DNA of 64,000 nucleotides from Gemmatimonadota bacterium (GTDB lineage Bacteria; Gemmatimonadota; Gemmatimonadetes; Gemmatimonadales; Gemmatimonadaceae), in NCBI GenBank assembly GCA_016191225.1, contig JACPPC010000007.1, positions 186,001-250,000 of the forward strand, written 5' to 3'. Positions 39,206-50,877 of this stretch are shown piece after piece. The notes below the pieces were generated by a model. That model had not been told where the DNA came from and did not search any database. It saw only the letters and a program-made list of their open reading frames with translations. A program made the position numbers and the translations under genes. Position 1 is the stretch's first letter. The number at the start of each line of letters is the position of its first letter.

Positions 39206-41031
39206 CCCGGCGGCGGAGCGCCGCGGCGCTGGCGCTGGCGCTGATCGTGGCGGGGTGCGCCCCCGACAGCGGCAAGGGGGCCGGCGGGCCGCCCGCGGCA
39301 ACGGTCGGCGGCAACGCGCGGATCGCCGTGCCCCGCCCCGGCCCCCCGGGCGAATGGCCGATGCCCGGCGGCGACTACTCGAACTCGCGCTACTCGGAAC
39401 TCGCCGACATCACGGCCGCGAACGCGACGAAGTTGCAGGTCGCATGGGCCATGTCCACCGGGGTGCTGCGCGGGCACGAGGGACAGCCCCTCGTGATCGA
39501 CAACACGATGTACCTCGTGACGCCGTTCCCGAACGTGGCCTACGCCGTGGACCTCGCCACGCCCGGGCAGCCGCTCAAGTGGCGCTTCCGGCCGGAGAAC
39601 GCGCAGGCGGCGGCGGGGCGCGCCTGCTGCGACGTGGTGAATCGCGGCGCCGCGTACGCCGACGGGACGATCTTCTACAACCTGCTCGACGGCCACACCG
39701 TCGCCGTCGACGCGAAGACCGGCGAGCAGAAGTGGCGCACGCGGATGGGCGACGTGTCGCTCGGCGAGACGATCACCATGGCGCCGATCGTGGTGAAGGG
39801 AAAGGTCATCGTGGGGTCGAGCGGCGGCGAGATGGGGGTGCGCGGCTGGCTCGGCGCCCTCGACGTGAAGACCGGCAAGGTGCTCTGGCGCGCCTACAAC
39901 GTCGGCCCCGACAAGGACATGCTGATCGACTCGTCCTTCCGGCCGTTCTATGCCCACGACAAGGGGGCGAACCTCGGCGTCACGAGCTGGGTGGGCGACA
40001 GCTGGAAGCGCGGCGGCGGGGTGAGCTGGGGCTGGGTGTCGTACGACCCCGCGCTCAACCTCGTGTATTACGGGACCTCGAACCCCGGCCCGTGGAACGA
40101 GGGGATGCGGCCGGGCGACAACAAGTGGACTTGCGCGATCCTGGCCCGCGACGCCGACACCGGCGCGCTCAAGTGGGTCTTCCAGGTCACCCCGCACGAC
40201 ATGTGGGACTACGACGGGGTGAACGAGAACATCCTCGTCGACCTCGAGGTGAATGGGGCCGCGCGCAAGGCGCTGGTGCACTTCGACCGCAACGGCTTCG
40301 CGTACACGATCGACCGCGCCACGGGCGAGGTGCTGGTGGCCGAGCCGTTCGTGCACGTGAACTGGGCCCGCGGCATCGACATGAAGACCGGCCGCCCGAT
40401 CCTCAACCCCGACAAGCTCACCGGCGAGGGGAAGCTGGTGAAGGAGATCTGCCCGAGCCTCGAGGGGGGCAAGAACCAGCAGCCGGCGGCGTTCTCGCCG
40501 CAGACGGGGCTGTTCTATGTGCCCACGGTGAACCTGTGCATGGACTTCAAGGTGCGGCCGGTGAGCTACATCCCCGGCACGCCCTACATCGGCGCCGACG
40601 CCCCCGAGCGGCTCGGCGCCGGGGGCTTCGGCGGCGAGTTCATTGCCTGGGACGCGAGCAACGGGAAGAAGTTGTGGGGGATCAAGGAGCCCTTCCCCCT
40701 GTGGAGTGGCGTGCTCGTGACCGCGGGCGGGGTCGCCTTCTACGGCACGCTCGACGGGTGGTTCAAGGCGGTCGACGCACGCACCGGGGCGCCGCTCTGG
40801 AAGTTCAAGGTGGGGTCGGGGGTGGTGGGCAACCCGATCACCTATCGTGGCCCCGACGGCAAGCAGTACGTGGCGGTGTACGCGGGCATTGGCGGCGACA
40901 TGGGGCTGCTGATCGCCGGCGACGTGGCGGCGAACCTCCCGTACGACGTGCGCGAGCGCGGCACGACCCTGCCCGACCTCGCGAAGTGGACGAGCTGGGG
41001 CGGCGAGCTGTTCGTGTTCGCGATCCCATGA
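39202..41031 (+). CDS. PQQ-dependent alcohol dehydrogenase with lanthanide-type site
   Basis: Periplasmic quinoprotein that oxidises an alcohol and passes electrons to a cytochrome c. Of 609 residues, the N-terminus is a lipoprotein signal (LIVAGC, Cys19), then an eight-bladed propeller. The vicinal disulfide CC (142-143), metal ligands Glu210 (GGEMGVRG) and Asn294 (GTSNPGPWN), and catalytic Asp336 are present. Two residues on, Asp338 (WDYDG) is the extra acid that marks lanthanide-using enzymes such as XoxF and PedH, where calcium enzymes have Ala or Ser. Substrate not predictable. Coupled to a cytochrome gene (ATGA). Confidence 0.9.
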   Translation: MTRRRSAAALALALIVAGCAPDSGKGAGGPPAATVGGNARIAVPRPGPPGEWPMPGGDYSNSRYSELADITAANATKLQVAWAMSTGVLRGHEGQPLVIDNTMYLVTPFPNVAYAVDLATPGQPLKWRFRPENAQAAAGRACCDVVNRGAAYADGTIFYNLLDGHTVAVDAKTGEQKWRTRMGDVSLGETITMAPIVVKGKVIVGSSGGEMGVRGWLGALDVKTGKVLWRAYNVGPDKDMLIDSSFRPFYAHDKGANLGVTSWVGDSWKRGGGVSWGWVSYDPALNLVYYGTSNPGPWNEGMRPGDNKWTCAILARDADTGALKWVFQVTPHDMWDYDGVNENILVDLEVNGAARKALVHFDRNGFAYTIDRATGEVLVAEPFVHVNWARGIDMKTGRPILNPDKLTGEGKLVKEICPSLEGGKNQQPAAFSPQTGLFYVPTVNLCMDFKVRPVSYIPGTPYIGADAPERLGAGGFGGEFIAWDASNGKKLWGIKEPFPLWSGVLVTAGGVAFYGTLDGWFKAVDARTGAPLWKFKVGSGVVGNPITYRGPDGKQYVAVYAGIGGDMGLLIAGDVAANLPYDVRERGTTLPDLAKWTSWGGELFVFAIP

Positions 41032-41621
41032 CCGCGGCATCGCGGCACCGGGTCGCGGCGTGGGTGCCGGCGCTCGCCCTCGTCGCGCTCACGGCGGCGG
41101 TCACCCTGGCCTTGGCGCGCCGCGGGGGCATTTCCGCGGTGGAGGCGGCCCCCTCGTACGTCCCGCTCACGGCGCGCGACGCCCTGGCGCGCCCCGAGCC
41201 GGCCGGCCCCGACTCGATCCGGTTCGTCGAGCATCCGGACGTGTACCCGGTGGGGTGGCCGAGCACGGGCATTCCCCTCGCGCTGGCCAACCCGTACGAG
41301 CGCAACGCGACGGCGCTCGCCACCGGCGCGCGATTGTACGTGGCGTACAACTGCATCGACTGCCACGGCGCCGACGGCAGTGGGTCGATGGGCCCGAGCC
41401 TCGCCGACGGGCGCTGGCACTTCGGCGGCCGGCCGGCGGAGGTCTTCGAGTCGATCTACCAGGGGCGTCCCGACGGCATGCCGGCGTGGGGCGGGCGCAT
41501 CTCCAACGACCAGATCTGGATGCTGGTCGCGTACGTGCGCTCGCTCAACGGCGGGCGCGACGTGAGCACGGCGAACTTCACCGGGCTCAAGAGCCGCACG
41601 GTGGAGCGCAGCGGGCACTGA
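41028..41621 (+). CDS. Membrane-anchored cytochrome c, electron acceptor of the PQQ dehydrogenase
   Basis: 197 residues. An uncleaved-looking N-terminal helix (about 9-30) anchors a single class I cytochrome domain with heme site C109-I-D-C-H113 and axial Met151 in DGMPAWGG. The preceding stretch (60-95) resembles the leader of cytochromes paired with quinoprotein dehydrogenases. The ATG overlaps the dehydrogenase stop, so the pair is made together. Role as acceptor is inferred from context. Confidence 0.88.
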   Translation: MTAASRHRVAAWVPALALVALTAAVTLALARRGGISAVEAAPSYVPLTARDALARPEPAGPDSIRFVEHPDVYPVGWPSTGIPLALANPYERNATALATGARLYVAYNCIDCHGADGSGSMGPSLADGRWHFGGRPAEVFESIYQGRPDGMPAWGGRISNDQIWMLVAYVRSLNGGRDVSTANFTGLKSRTVERSGH

Positions 41622-41625
41622 CCCC

Positions 41626-41652
41626 CCCGGCGCAGCTGGGCGGCGCGCCGGG
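41626..41652. terminator. Bidirectional hairpin between cytochrome c and VPS10-like genes
   Basis: CCCGGCGC / GCGCCGGG, 8-bp stem, 11-nt loop, between two convergent genes only 45 bp apart. Confidence 0.5.
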
Positions 41653-41666
41653 CCGGAGATGCCGGG

Positions 41667-44951
<3,285 letters not shown>

Positions 44952-44956
44952 GGCGG

Positions 44957-44985
44957 ATTCTGCCGGCGGGCGCCGCGACTGTCCA
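44957..44985 (-). promoter_or_regulatory. Promoter of the VPS10-like gene
   Basis: TGGACA (44985-44980), 17-bp spacer and CAGAAT (44962-44957), ending 5 nt before the ATG. The spacing is exact and the placement leaderless. Confidence 0.5.
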
Positions 44986-45034
44986 GCGGAGGGGGGAGTT
45001 GCCCGGGACGACACGCGCGGGCAACGTTCGGTGC

Positions 45035-45433
45035 ATGGCGACCACCGCACGCCCCGGCTTCACCACGCAGCAGCCCTGGATCGCCCTCGTGATCGTGGCG
45101 ATCCTGGTCGCCGTCGCCATTCCGGTGTGGCGCACCGCGCGGCGCGACGCCGCGCGACGCGCCGGCCTGCGGGCGCTCGTCAACCGGGTGATCGCACGCC
45201 AGTCCCCCAAGGACACCCTTCCCACGGGCTACGCGAGCGCCTTTCCGGTGGAGCTGATCCCGCACAGCGGACAACGCGTGAGCCGGTGGGTCTCCGACAG
45301 CGCGGGGTGGTCGGCGATCGTGAAAAACGATTCCGTCACCCGGGGCGAAACGACATGTGGCGCCTTTCACGGCCCGCTCGCGCGCCCGTTGCACGCGGGG
45401 GCGGTTCGCCCCGACACCGTCTACTGCTGGTAG
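45035..45433 (+). CDS. Type IV pilin-like/pseudopilin-like small protein
   Basis: 132 residues, not matched to a named family. The N-terminus reads RPGFTTQQPWIALVIVAILVAVAIPVW: a Gly-Phe prepilin-like junction followed by a pilin-style helix (compare IVAILAAIAIP of PilA). The helix is followed by a charged amphipathic part and a small globular end with Cys residues at TTCGAF and VYCW, as in the disulfide loop at pilin C-termini. The canonical Glu5 is replaced by Gln, so it may be a minor pilin or pseudopilin, or just a bitopic protein. The ATG at 45035 puts the junction near residue 8. Confidence 0.55.
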   Translation: MATTARPGFTTQQPWIALVIVAILVAVAIPVWRTARRDAARRAGLRALVNRVIARQSPKDTLPTGYASAFPVELIPHSGQRVSRWVSDSAGWSAIVKNDSVTRGETTCGAFHGPLARPLHAGAVRPDTVYCW

Positions 45434-45503
45434 CGCAGCGGTTGCATCCCGCCGCGCACCCCGGCAACCTTCGGCCCATGCGCGCCCGCCAGGGTCCACG
45501 CCC

Positions 45504-46463
45504 ATGATCGCCGTCACCGGCGCCGCCGGCTTCATTGGCTCGAACCTTGCCCGGCGGCTGGCTCCGCTTGGCGAGGAGCTGGTGCTCGTGGACCACCCGA
45601 TGGTGCCTGCCAAGGCCGGCAACGCGCGCGGCCTCGAGCGCTTCAGGCTGGCCGGGCACCTCGACTTTCTTTCGGAACTCGAGCGGGGCGCGCTGTCCCC
45701 CCGCGTCGTCTACCACCTCGGCGCCTGCAGCAGCACCACCGAGACCAACTGGGCGTACCTGGTCGAGAACAACATCACGTACTCGCAGCGGGTCTGGCGC
45801 TGGTGCGCGGCCAACGGCCGGCGGCTGGTGTACGCGTCGAGCGCGGCCACCTACGGCGACGGCATCAAGGGGTTCGACGATCGCACGCATCCGCGCGACC
45901 TGGCCCCGCTCAACCTGTACGGACGCAGCAAGAACGACTTCGACCGCTGGGCCCTCGACGAAGCCGAGGCGGGCCGCCCCACGCCGCCGACGTGGGCGGG
46001 GGTCAAGTTCTTCAACGTCTACGGGCCGAACGAGCTCCACAAGGGAAGCATGGCGAGCGTGGTCTGGCACGCGCGCCGCCAGGTCCTCGCCACCGGCGAG
46101 ATGCGCCTCTTCAAGTCCAACGACCCGGCGATCAGGGACGGCGAGCAGCGGCGGGACTTCGTCTACGTTGGCGACAACCTCGACCACCTCACCTGGCTGG
46201 CGGCGCAGCCGCGCGGTGCCGGCCTGTTCAACAGCGGCACGGGCACGGCGCGAACCTTCCTCGACCTGGCCGGCGCCGTGTTCGACGCGCTCGGCCGCGA
46301 GCGCCGCATCCGGTTCATCGACATGCCGGCGAACCTCACGGCGCAGTACCAGAACTACACGCAGGCCGACATGTCGCGACTGCGCGGTGCCGGCTTTGCG
46401 GGCGCCGCGACACCCATCGAGCGCGGCGTGCGCGAGACGCTCGCGACGGCGGCGGGCGACTAA
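45504..46463 (+). CDS. hldD: ADP-L-glycero-D-manno-heptose 6-epimerase
   Basis: Converts ADP-D-glycero- to ADP-L-glycero-D-manno-heptose for the LPS inner core. The 319 residues are the family length. The Rossmann motif GAAGFIGSNLARRL, YHLGACSSTTE, the SSAATYGDG block and YGRSKNDFDRW (Tyr-x-x-x-Lys catalytic pair) are diagnostic of HldD, as is FFNVYGPNE. Presence implies heptose-containing LPS and so an outer membrane. It is convergent with plsY, 18 bp apart. Confidence 0.94.
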   Translation: MIAVTGAAGFIGSNLARRLAPLGEELVLVDHPMVPAKAGNARGLERFRLAGHLDFLSELERGALSPRVVYHLGACSSTTETNWAYLVENNITYSQRVWRWCAANGRRLVYASSAATYGDGIKGFDDRTHPRDLAPLNLYGRSKNDFDRWALDEAEAGRPTPPTWAGVKFFNVYGPNELHKGSMASVVWHARRQVLATGEMRLFKSNDPAIRDGEQRRDFVYVGDNLDHLTWLAAQPRGAGLFNSGTGTARTFLDLAGAVFDALGRERRIRFIDMPANLTAQYQNYTQADMSRLRGAGFAGAATPIERGVRETLATAAGD

Positions 46464-46481
46464 CGCCGCCGCCAGCGCCCG

Positions 46482-47114
46482 TCAGCCCGCGCCTCCGCCG
46501 CCCGCGTCGCGTGGGCCGGGTCCGGGCGCGCCACGCACGCGCCGCAGCGCCGCCAGGTCGTCGCGGTGCGCCACGAGCACGATCGCCACGGCGAGGGCGA
46601 GGGCCACGAACACGGTCGTGTCCCGCCGCGACAGCCCGCCCACGAGCGGCGCGAGCGCGACCCCGGCCAGTCCGCTCGCCGACCACCGGCGGGTGATGGC
46701 AAACAGGGTGAGCGCGATCCCCGAGCAGGCGAGCACCGTGAACGGCTCCACCACGAGAAAGGCGCCGAGCGCCGTCGCGATCCCCTTCCCGCCGCGGAAC
46801 GACAGTTGCGCCGGCCAGATGTGCCCCACGATCGACGCGAGGGCGCCGACGGTGCCACCCCACGTCCCCGCCAGCCAGCTCCCGATCGCGGCTGCCAGCG
46901 CCCCCTTCGCGGCGTCAAGCAGCAGCACCGCCGCGAAGCCGGCCCGCCCGAGCACGCGCCCGGCATTGGTTGCGCCGGCGTTGCCGGAATGCAGGTCGCG
47001 CAGGTCGCCGCGCGTGCGCCACCGCACGAGGTAATAGCCCGCGTTCAGGCAGCCCACGGCGTACCCGAACGCCGCCACCGTGGCCAGTCGCGCCGGCAGG
47101 GGAAGATCGAACAC
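46482..47114 (-). CDS. plsY: Acyl-phosphate:glycerol-3-phosphate acyltransferase PlsY
   Basis: Integral membrane enzyme starting phospholipid synthesis with PlsX acyl-phosphate. The 210 residues have about five hydrophobic helices. The three conserved sites are present: HSGNAGATNAGRVLGR, GHIWPAQLSFRGGKGIATALG, and a late helix motif. The GTG at 47114 follows TACCAT by 7 nt. The C-terminus has an extra Gly/Pro-rich tail of 20 or so residues. Confidence 0.94.
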   Translation of the reverse strand: MFDLPLPARLATVAAFGYAVGCLNAGYYLVRWRTRGDLRDLHSGNAGATNAGRVLGRAGFAAVLLLDAAKGALAAAIGSWLAGTWGGTVGALASIVGHIWPAQLSFRGGKGIATALGAFLVVEPFTVLACSGIALTLFAITRRWSASGLAGVALAPLVGGLSRRDTTVFVALALAVAIVLVAHRDDLAALRRVRGAPGPGPRDAGGGGAG

Positions 47115-47121
47115 GGCCGCA

Positions 47122-47127
47122 ATGGTA
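47122..47127 (-). promoter_or_regulatory. Probable -10 box of plsY
   Basis: TACCAT on the minus strand, 7 nt before the GTG, no Shine-Dalgarno. It is back to back with the box for the divergent gene at 47160. Confidence 0.4.
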
Positions 47128-47159
47128 CCTGGCGGACGGCGGGGGCGCACCCTCCCTGC

Positions 47160-47165
47160 TAGATT
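47160..47165 (+). promoter_or_regulatory. Probable -10 box of the 47172 gene
   Basis: TAGATT, 6 nt before the GTG at 47172. The -35 region is poor. Confidence 0.4.
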
Positions 47166-47171
47166 CGGCGC

Positions 47172-47675
47172 GTGACCGATGCCACCGGCCGCGACGCCTT
47201 CGACGATCGGGCGCCACGCGCGATCGACCCGCGGGGGGCCGACGCCCGCCGCCGCGAGGAGCGACGGCGTGCCCGCCGGGCGAACGACCCCAAGGGACTC
47301 GCCGCGCTCAGGGAGTGGGCCGTCCGCCCGCCGAGCTGGCACTACTGGTCGCTGTTGATCGGCGTCCCGTGGATCCTCATCTGCGCCGCCAGCGGCGCGC
47401 TGATGTTCCTCCGGAACGACTTCCGGCTCGGCGTGATCTTCCAGTTCCTGAACGCGCCGTTCTCGTTCGTGGTGCTGTGGTCGGAGGGGCGGCCGGCCGT
47501 CTTCTTTTTCGTCGCCTTCTTCCTTGTCGCCCCGGCCCTGCAGGCCACCTGGCTCGGCGCCTTCCTCTATTACGCCGCCCGCTACGTCGGGGTGGTCGCC
47601 AAGCCGCGCCGCCGCCGCTCGCAGGGCAACCGCCGTCGGTCGCTGCTGGCCGAGAAGTTCTTCGGCGACGCATGA
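47172..47675 (+). CDS. Small membrane protein of unknown function
   Basis: 167 residues starting with GTG. An Arg/Asp-rich hydrophilic N-terminus (1-50) is followed by four hydrophobic stretches (about 58-80, 84-100, 108-125 and 125-145) and a basic C-terminus (RRRRSQGNRRRS). The positive ends would stay in the cytoplasm. No family is recognised. It overlaps the next gene by four bases (ATGA), so the two probably work together. Confidence 0.75.
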   Translation: MTDATGRDAFDDRAPRAIDPRGADARRREERRRARRANDPKGLAALREWAVRPPSWHYWSLLIGVPWILICAASGALMFLRNDFRLGVIFQFLNAPFSFVVLWSEGRPAVFFFVAFFLVAPALQATWLGAFLYYAARYVGVVAKPRRRRSQGNRRRSLLAEKFFGDA

Positions 47676-48475
47676 GCCGGCCGCCGAGGGTCCCGCCAGC
47701 CGCGATCGCGCGCGGCCTCGCGCGACTGGCGCTCGCCGCGATGCTGGCTGCCACGAGCGCGGCGGCGCAGCAAAACGCGCCCGAGCCCCCCGCCGCGACG
47801 CCGACGCCGGGCCAGGTGCGCGCCTTCCACGACCGGGCGGCACAGATCATCGCCGGCGCCTCGCGCGGGTCGCTCCCTGCGGGCGACACCCTCGTCACCT
47901 GGCACAACCAGCCGATCCTCTGGCACACGGCGGCGGTGTTCGCCGACTCGGTGAAGAACGGGCTCGTGCGCCGCGACTCGATGGTGGGCGTCGCCGAGAT
48001 CCACTGGAGGAACAGCGCCCCGGTTCGGTTCCGCGCCCGCTGGACGGAGCCCGGCAAGCGGGCGGTCGTGCGCCGCGGCACGGTGGCGCGCGGCCGCATA
48101 GTCGTCACCGGGTCGCGCGACACGACCCTCGTGGTGCCCGCCTCGGCGTGGGGCGCGGCCGACGTCGGCATGGACGACCAGCTGCTCCCCCTCCTCGTGA
48201 CCATGCCGCCCTCGGCGGAGCCGCTGCGGCTGATCGTGCTGCGGCCCTACACCCTCAGCTGGGACACCCTCGCGGTGACCTCGGCGCGGCGTGGGGAGGT
48301 GCAGGTGATCTCGGTGCGCAGCGGGAGCCAACCCAACCGGCTGTTCGTGATCTTCGAGGGGAAGCTGATCTGGCTGCGCGACGTGGCGCAGCAGAACGAG
48401 CGGCGGCCGCTGGAGAGCACGGCGGCGTACCGGGTGTTCGTGCGGGCGCGGCAGGCGATGGGGCAGCAGCCGTGA
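47672..48475 (+). CDS. Exported protein of unknown function
   Basis: 267 residues with a Sec signal peptide (LARLALAAMLAATSAAAQQ). The mature part has no recognised domain; it is rich in beta-strand-like, Val/Arg-alternating segments (RRGTVARGRIVVTGSRDTT, LRLIVLRPYTL), as in a periplasmic beta sandwich. No cysteines, so no heme or lipid anchor. Coupled to the membrane protein upstream. Confidence 0.72.
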   Translation: MSRPPRVPPAAIARGLARLALAAMLAATSAAAQQNAPEPPAATPTPGQVRAFHDRAAQIIAGASRGSLPAGDTLVTWHNQPILWHTAAVFADSVKNGLVRRDSMVGVAEIHWRNSAPVRFRARWTEPGKRAVVRRGTVARGRIVVTGSRDTTLVVPASAWGAADVGMDDQLLPLLVTMPPSAEPLRLIVLRPYTLSWDTLAVTSARRGEVQVISVRSGSQPNRLFVIFEGKLIWLRDVAQQNERRPLESTAAYRVFVRARQAMGQQP

Positions 48476-48511
48476 CGACGCCAGCGGGGACTGCGCGAGG
48501 CGCCGCAACAA

Positions 48512-48639
48512 CTTGACCTCGCAGCGCCACAGTTGAGCCGTTCCTTCGCTCCACGCTGGCGCCGAGCCGTGCAGCGGGCGTCCTCGCCCGCCCCACCCCC
48601 TTGCCGTGCGTTCGCCACGTTGCGGCGCTTCGAGGTCAG
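48512..48639. repeat. Imperfect inverted repeat in an intergenic gap
   Basis: CTTGACCTCGCAGCGCCACA (48512-48531) is mirrored by GTTGCGGCGCTTCGAGGTCAG (48619-48639), with about 90 bp between. It occupies most of the 303-bp gap between 48475 and 48779; no gene is seen there. It may be a small palindromic element or a structured leader region. No relation to the other repeat pair is evident. Confidence 0.5.
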
Positions 48640-48697
48640 ACACGCGAACCTGACCACTGCTTCGGGGCGCCTCGGCCCGCATCACAAGACCGGATTC

Positions 48698-48726
48698 TTG
48701 ACAATGGTACCAACTCTCCCTACCGT
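48698..48726 (+). promoter_or_regulatory. Promoter of the 48779 gene
   Basis: Consensus TTGACA (48698-48703), 17-bp spacer and TACCGT (48721-48726). Because it lies over the upstream ATG at 48704, it argues that translation starts further down, at GTG 48779. Confidence 0.6.
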
Positions 48727-48778
48727 GTTTCCGCTTCGGGTCGACGACGACGTTGATCCTCTCCTACGCGGGCAGGCA

Positions 48779-49987
48779 GTGCATCTCAAGGTCGCGATGC
48801 TGTCGGCCGGGCTGCTGTTCGCTGGCAGCGCCGTTGCCCAGTGTCCGTCGAGTTGGACCCGCGCGGTTCCTGTGCGCGATGTCAGCGGGCGATTCTGGTA
48901 CGTGCAGTCGAGTACTTGGGCAGAAGTCAACGGCCGCCTGGCCGTGGTTGGAATTGCCGCAGCGGCGTTCACGGGCGCCGCTGAAGCGCGCGACTCAAAC
49001 GTCGTTATTCTGCTGTTCGATTCGGCTGGGCGGGCTACTGCTCTTCGCCTGCCAACGGGCCGAGCATTCCCAATCGCTCCGCGACTGGTGTCGAGCGACC
49101 GGCAGACACTTGACGTCGTGTGGGGCGAGGGCGGTGACACCCTATCGGGCGCAGGCTCCTATGCGTCGCGACTACTCTGGTCCCGACTGCGGAACGGACG
49201 CTGGCGCCTTCCTGAACTTGTCGGAGGCGCCGCGCGATTCGGATGGAACGCGTTCCAATCCGGAGATGTGTTCGCCGGAGGCCGTCTTCTTACGGTCGTG
49301 GATGTTTCCCGACTCGACGACGGGAGGGCCGAGCTTAGGCGCTACGACTATGCCGGGTCAAGCTGGTCGATGTCTTCAATCATGCTCCCGCGCTATTTCG
49401 GAGCATCGTTCAGCGTCCGCGGACGATCGAGAGACCTCCACACTGTAGTGCTCGGCAGCCTACCCTCAGTGAAGCCGCGCGGCGAACCGAGCACGGTACT
49501 CTCTCTGCATTGGAGCCCGGATCGTCACGCCGCGCCGGTGTTGCGTGGCGTGTACGACGGTCGCGCAGGCCCGGCGCGGTTCGTACGCATCTTCCGTCCC
49601 ACACGCGACTCTACTCCCACAGTGGCGTGGGTCGCTGGAACCGACCGAGAGCCACCCGCTGATGTGCTGCAGATCGCTCGACTCACCGGGGACTCTTCTG
49701 TCGTGCTGCATAGCGCTCCACTTCGCGCGCAGACGCTTGCCCTTCTCGCTCCGGTCTCGCGCGGCCAGTCGACTCTTGTTGGCGCCGCGCTAGGAAGCGG
49801 GATTCTAGCACTCTGGAGTATCCGTGATGGGCGCATTGCGCGATGTGACTCCCCGGACGTCGACATCCGCCTCGGTGCTTGGCTGGCGCGAATGGGGCGA
49901 CGCGTGTTTCTCTTCGCCGGCGCGTCCGATGCCGTCGAAGCGGGTCGCCCAGTCTTCTCGACCTCCGTGTTGATGGCAACCTGGTAG
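48779..49987 (+). CDS. Exported hypothetical protein, probable beta-propeller
   Basis: 402 residues from GTG 48779, with a good signal peptide (VAMLSAGLLFAGSAVAQ). ATG 48704 is in frame but lies on the promoter. The mature part repeats strand-rich units of about 45-50 residues (LRLPTGRAFPIAPRLVSSD, LLTVVDVSRLDDGRAELR, AALGSGILALWSIRDGRI), suggesting a six- or seven-bladed propeller. No catalytic motif or known family. Third codon positions use A/T more than in neighbouring genes, which hints at recent acquisition. Confidence 0.7.
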   Translation: MHLKVAMLSAGLLFAGSAVAQCPSSWTRAVPVRDVSGRFWYVQSSTWAEVNGRLAVVGIAAAAFTGAAEARDSNVVILLFDSAGRATALRLPTGRAFPIAPRLVSSDRQTLDVVWGEGGDTLSGAGSYASRLLWSRLRNGRWRLPELVGGAARFGWNAFQSGDVFAGGRLLTVVDVSRLDDGRAELRRYDYAGSSWSMSSIMLPRYFGASFSVRGRSRDLHTVVLGSLPSVKPRGEPSTVLSLHWSPDRHAAPVLRGVYDGRAGPARFVRIFRPTRDSTPTVAWVAGTDREPPADVLQIARLTGDSSVVLHSAPLRAQTLALLAPVSRGQSTLVGAALGSGILALWSIRDGRIARCDSPDVDIRLGAWLARMGRRVFLFAGASDAVEAGRPVFSTSVLMATW

Positions 49988-49996
49988 TTCGGGGAG

Positions 49997-50836
49997 TTGA
50001 AGGTTCACCCTCTTCACAGGAGGTGCACGGCGCGAGTCGATTGGACGAGGTTGAAGCTCTTGCTCGGCGCCGCGATGGTCACTCAGTTGCTGATCGCTTG
50101 CGATGGTCAACCAACTGGGATGGAGTCGGACGCAAGGAAGCAGCGGGGGAGAGTTGCCTCCGAGGAGGCGTGGTCAGCGTTTCCGCGCATCACGTTCGAA
50201 GACAGGCTCGGCGATCAAATGATCGCGAGGGGAGCGGTCCACACAACCATGAGTTCGGCGTTTAGCTTCCCGAACAGCGCCAAGGCATACGGAAGCGCGG
50301 ATCTGCTACCTGAAATGAAGGACAGCACCGGGGCCACGGTAGAGTTCGAGCGAAGCGGCCCGCAGGGCGGGTTCATCTCCATTGCCTCGGATGAGCCCGG
50401 CTTCTACACTCACGCGCCGGCGGTGGTCAATCGAAGCTGGCCGAACGCCTGCGGCGGCAGGCTCCACGTCTCCGGTCCCTTCGTGCTGCGCCCCTTGTTT
50501 CCCTCCAACCCAGCCGCCGCCGCCGGCGCGCCGGTGTTCACTGTCGAGCACAGCGACGACTACAACCAAGCGGCCTGCCCCTCCGGGGAATGCGAGAATG
50601 AGTCGCTGGTCGGCCCTGCCTCGGCAGGGCAGTCGCGTACTGCAAGCCTTGTTGCCCACCGCGGAGTCAAGCTGTCGATTCCGTGCGGCCCGGGGGCACC
50701 AGGCGGCCGTCCGGGCGGCGGGAGTGGCGTCGAATACGTAACCGTCACGTCGTGCTGGGGATACGACCTGTTCATCAACGGCATCTGGATTCAGCGAGTC
50801 GTCGAAGGTTGCACGACGTACGATGTCGCAATCTAA
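49997..50836 (+). CDS. Hypothetical lipoprotein
   Basis: About 260-279 residues; no known family. A lipobox LLIAC lies near the N-terminus after KLLLGAAMVTQ. The start is unclear: TTG 49997 directly follows GGGGAG, TTG 50051 would give a better signal peptide, and ATG 50075 leaves it too short. The mature protein has six or more Cys in short loops (WPNACGG, CPSGECENES, IPCGPG, TSCWGYD, GCTTYD) and a Gly-rich patch. It ends 41 bp before the next hypothetical. Composition is atypical like its neighbours. Confidence 0.62.
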   Translation: MKVHPLHRRCTARVDWTRLKLLLGAAMVTQLLIACDGQPTGMESDARKQRGRVASEEAWSAFPRITFEDRLGDQMIARGAVHTTMSSAFSFPNSAKAYGSADLLPEMKDSTGATVEFERSGPQGGFISIASDEPGFYTHAPAVVNRSWPNACGGRLHVSGPFVLRPLFPSNPAAAAGAPVFTVEHSDDYNQAACPSGECENESLVGPASAGQSRTASLVAHRGVKLSIPCGPGAPGGRPGGGSGVEYVTVTSCWGYDLFINGIWIQRVVEGCTTYDVAI

Positions 50837-50877
50837 TCCTTGACGACACTCAACCCTCCATGTCGGGAGTCTCCGCA

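Noticed and set aside
48704-48778. ATG 48704 as start of the propeller-like gene
   Set aside because: It sits directly after a TTGACA box with a matching -10 downstream, has no ribosome site, and leaves the signal peptide 30 residues inside.
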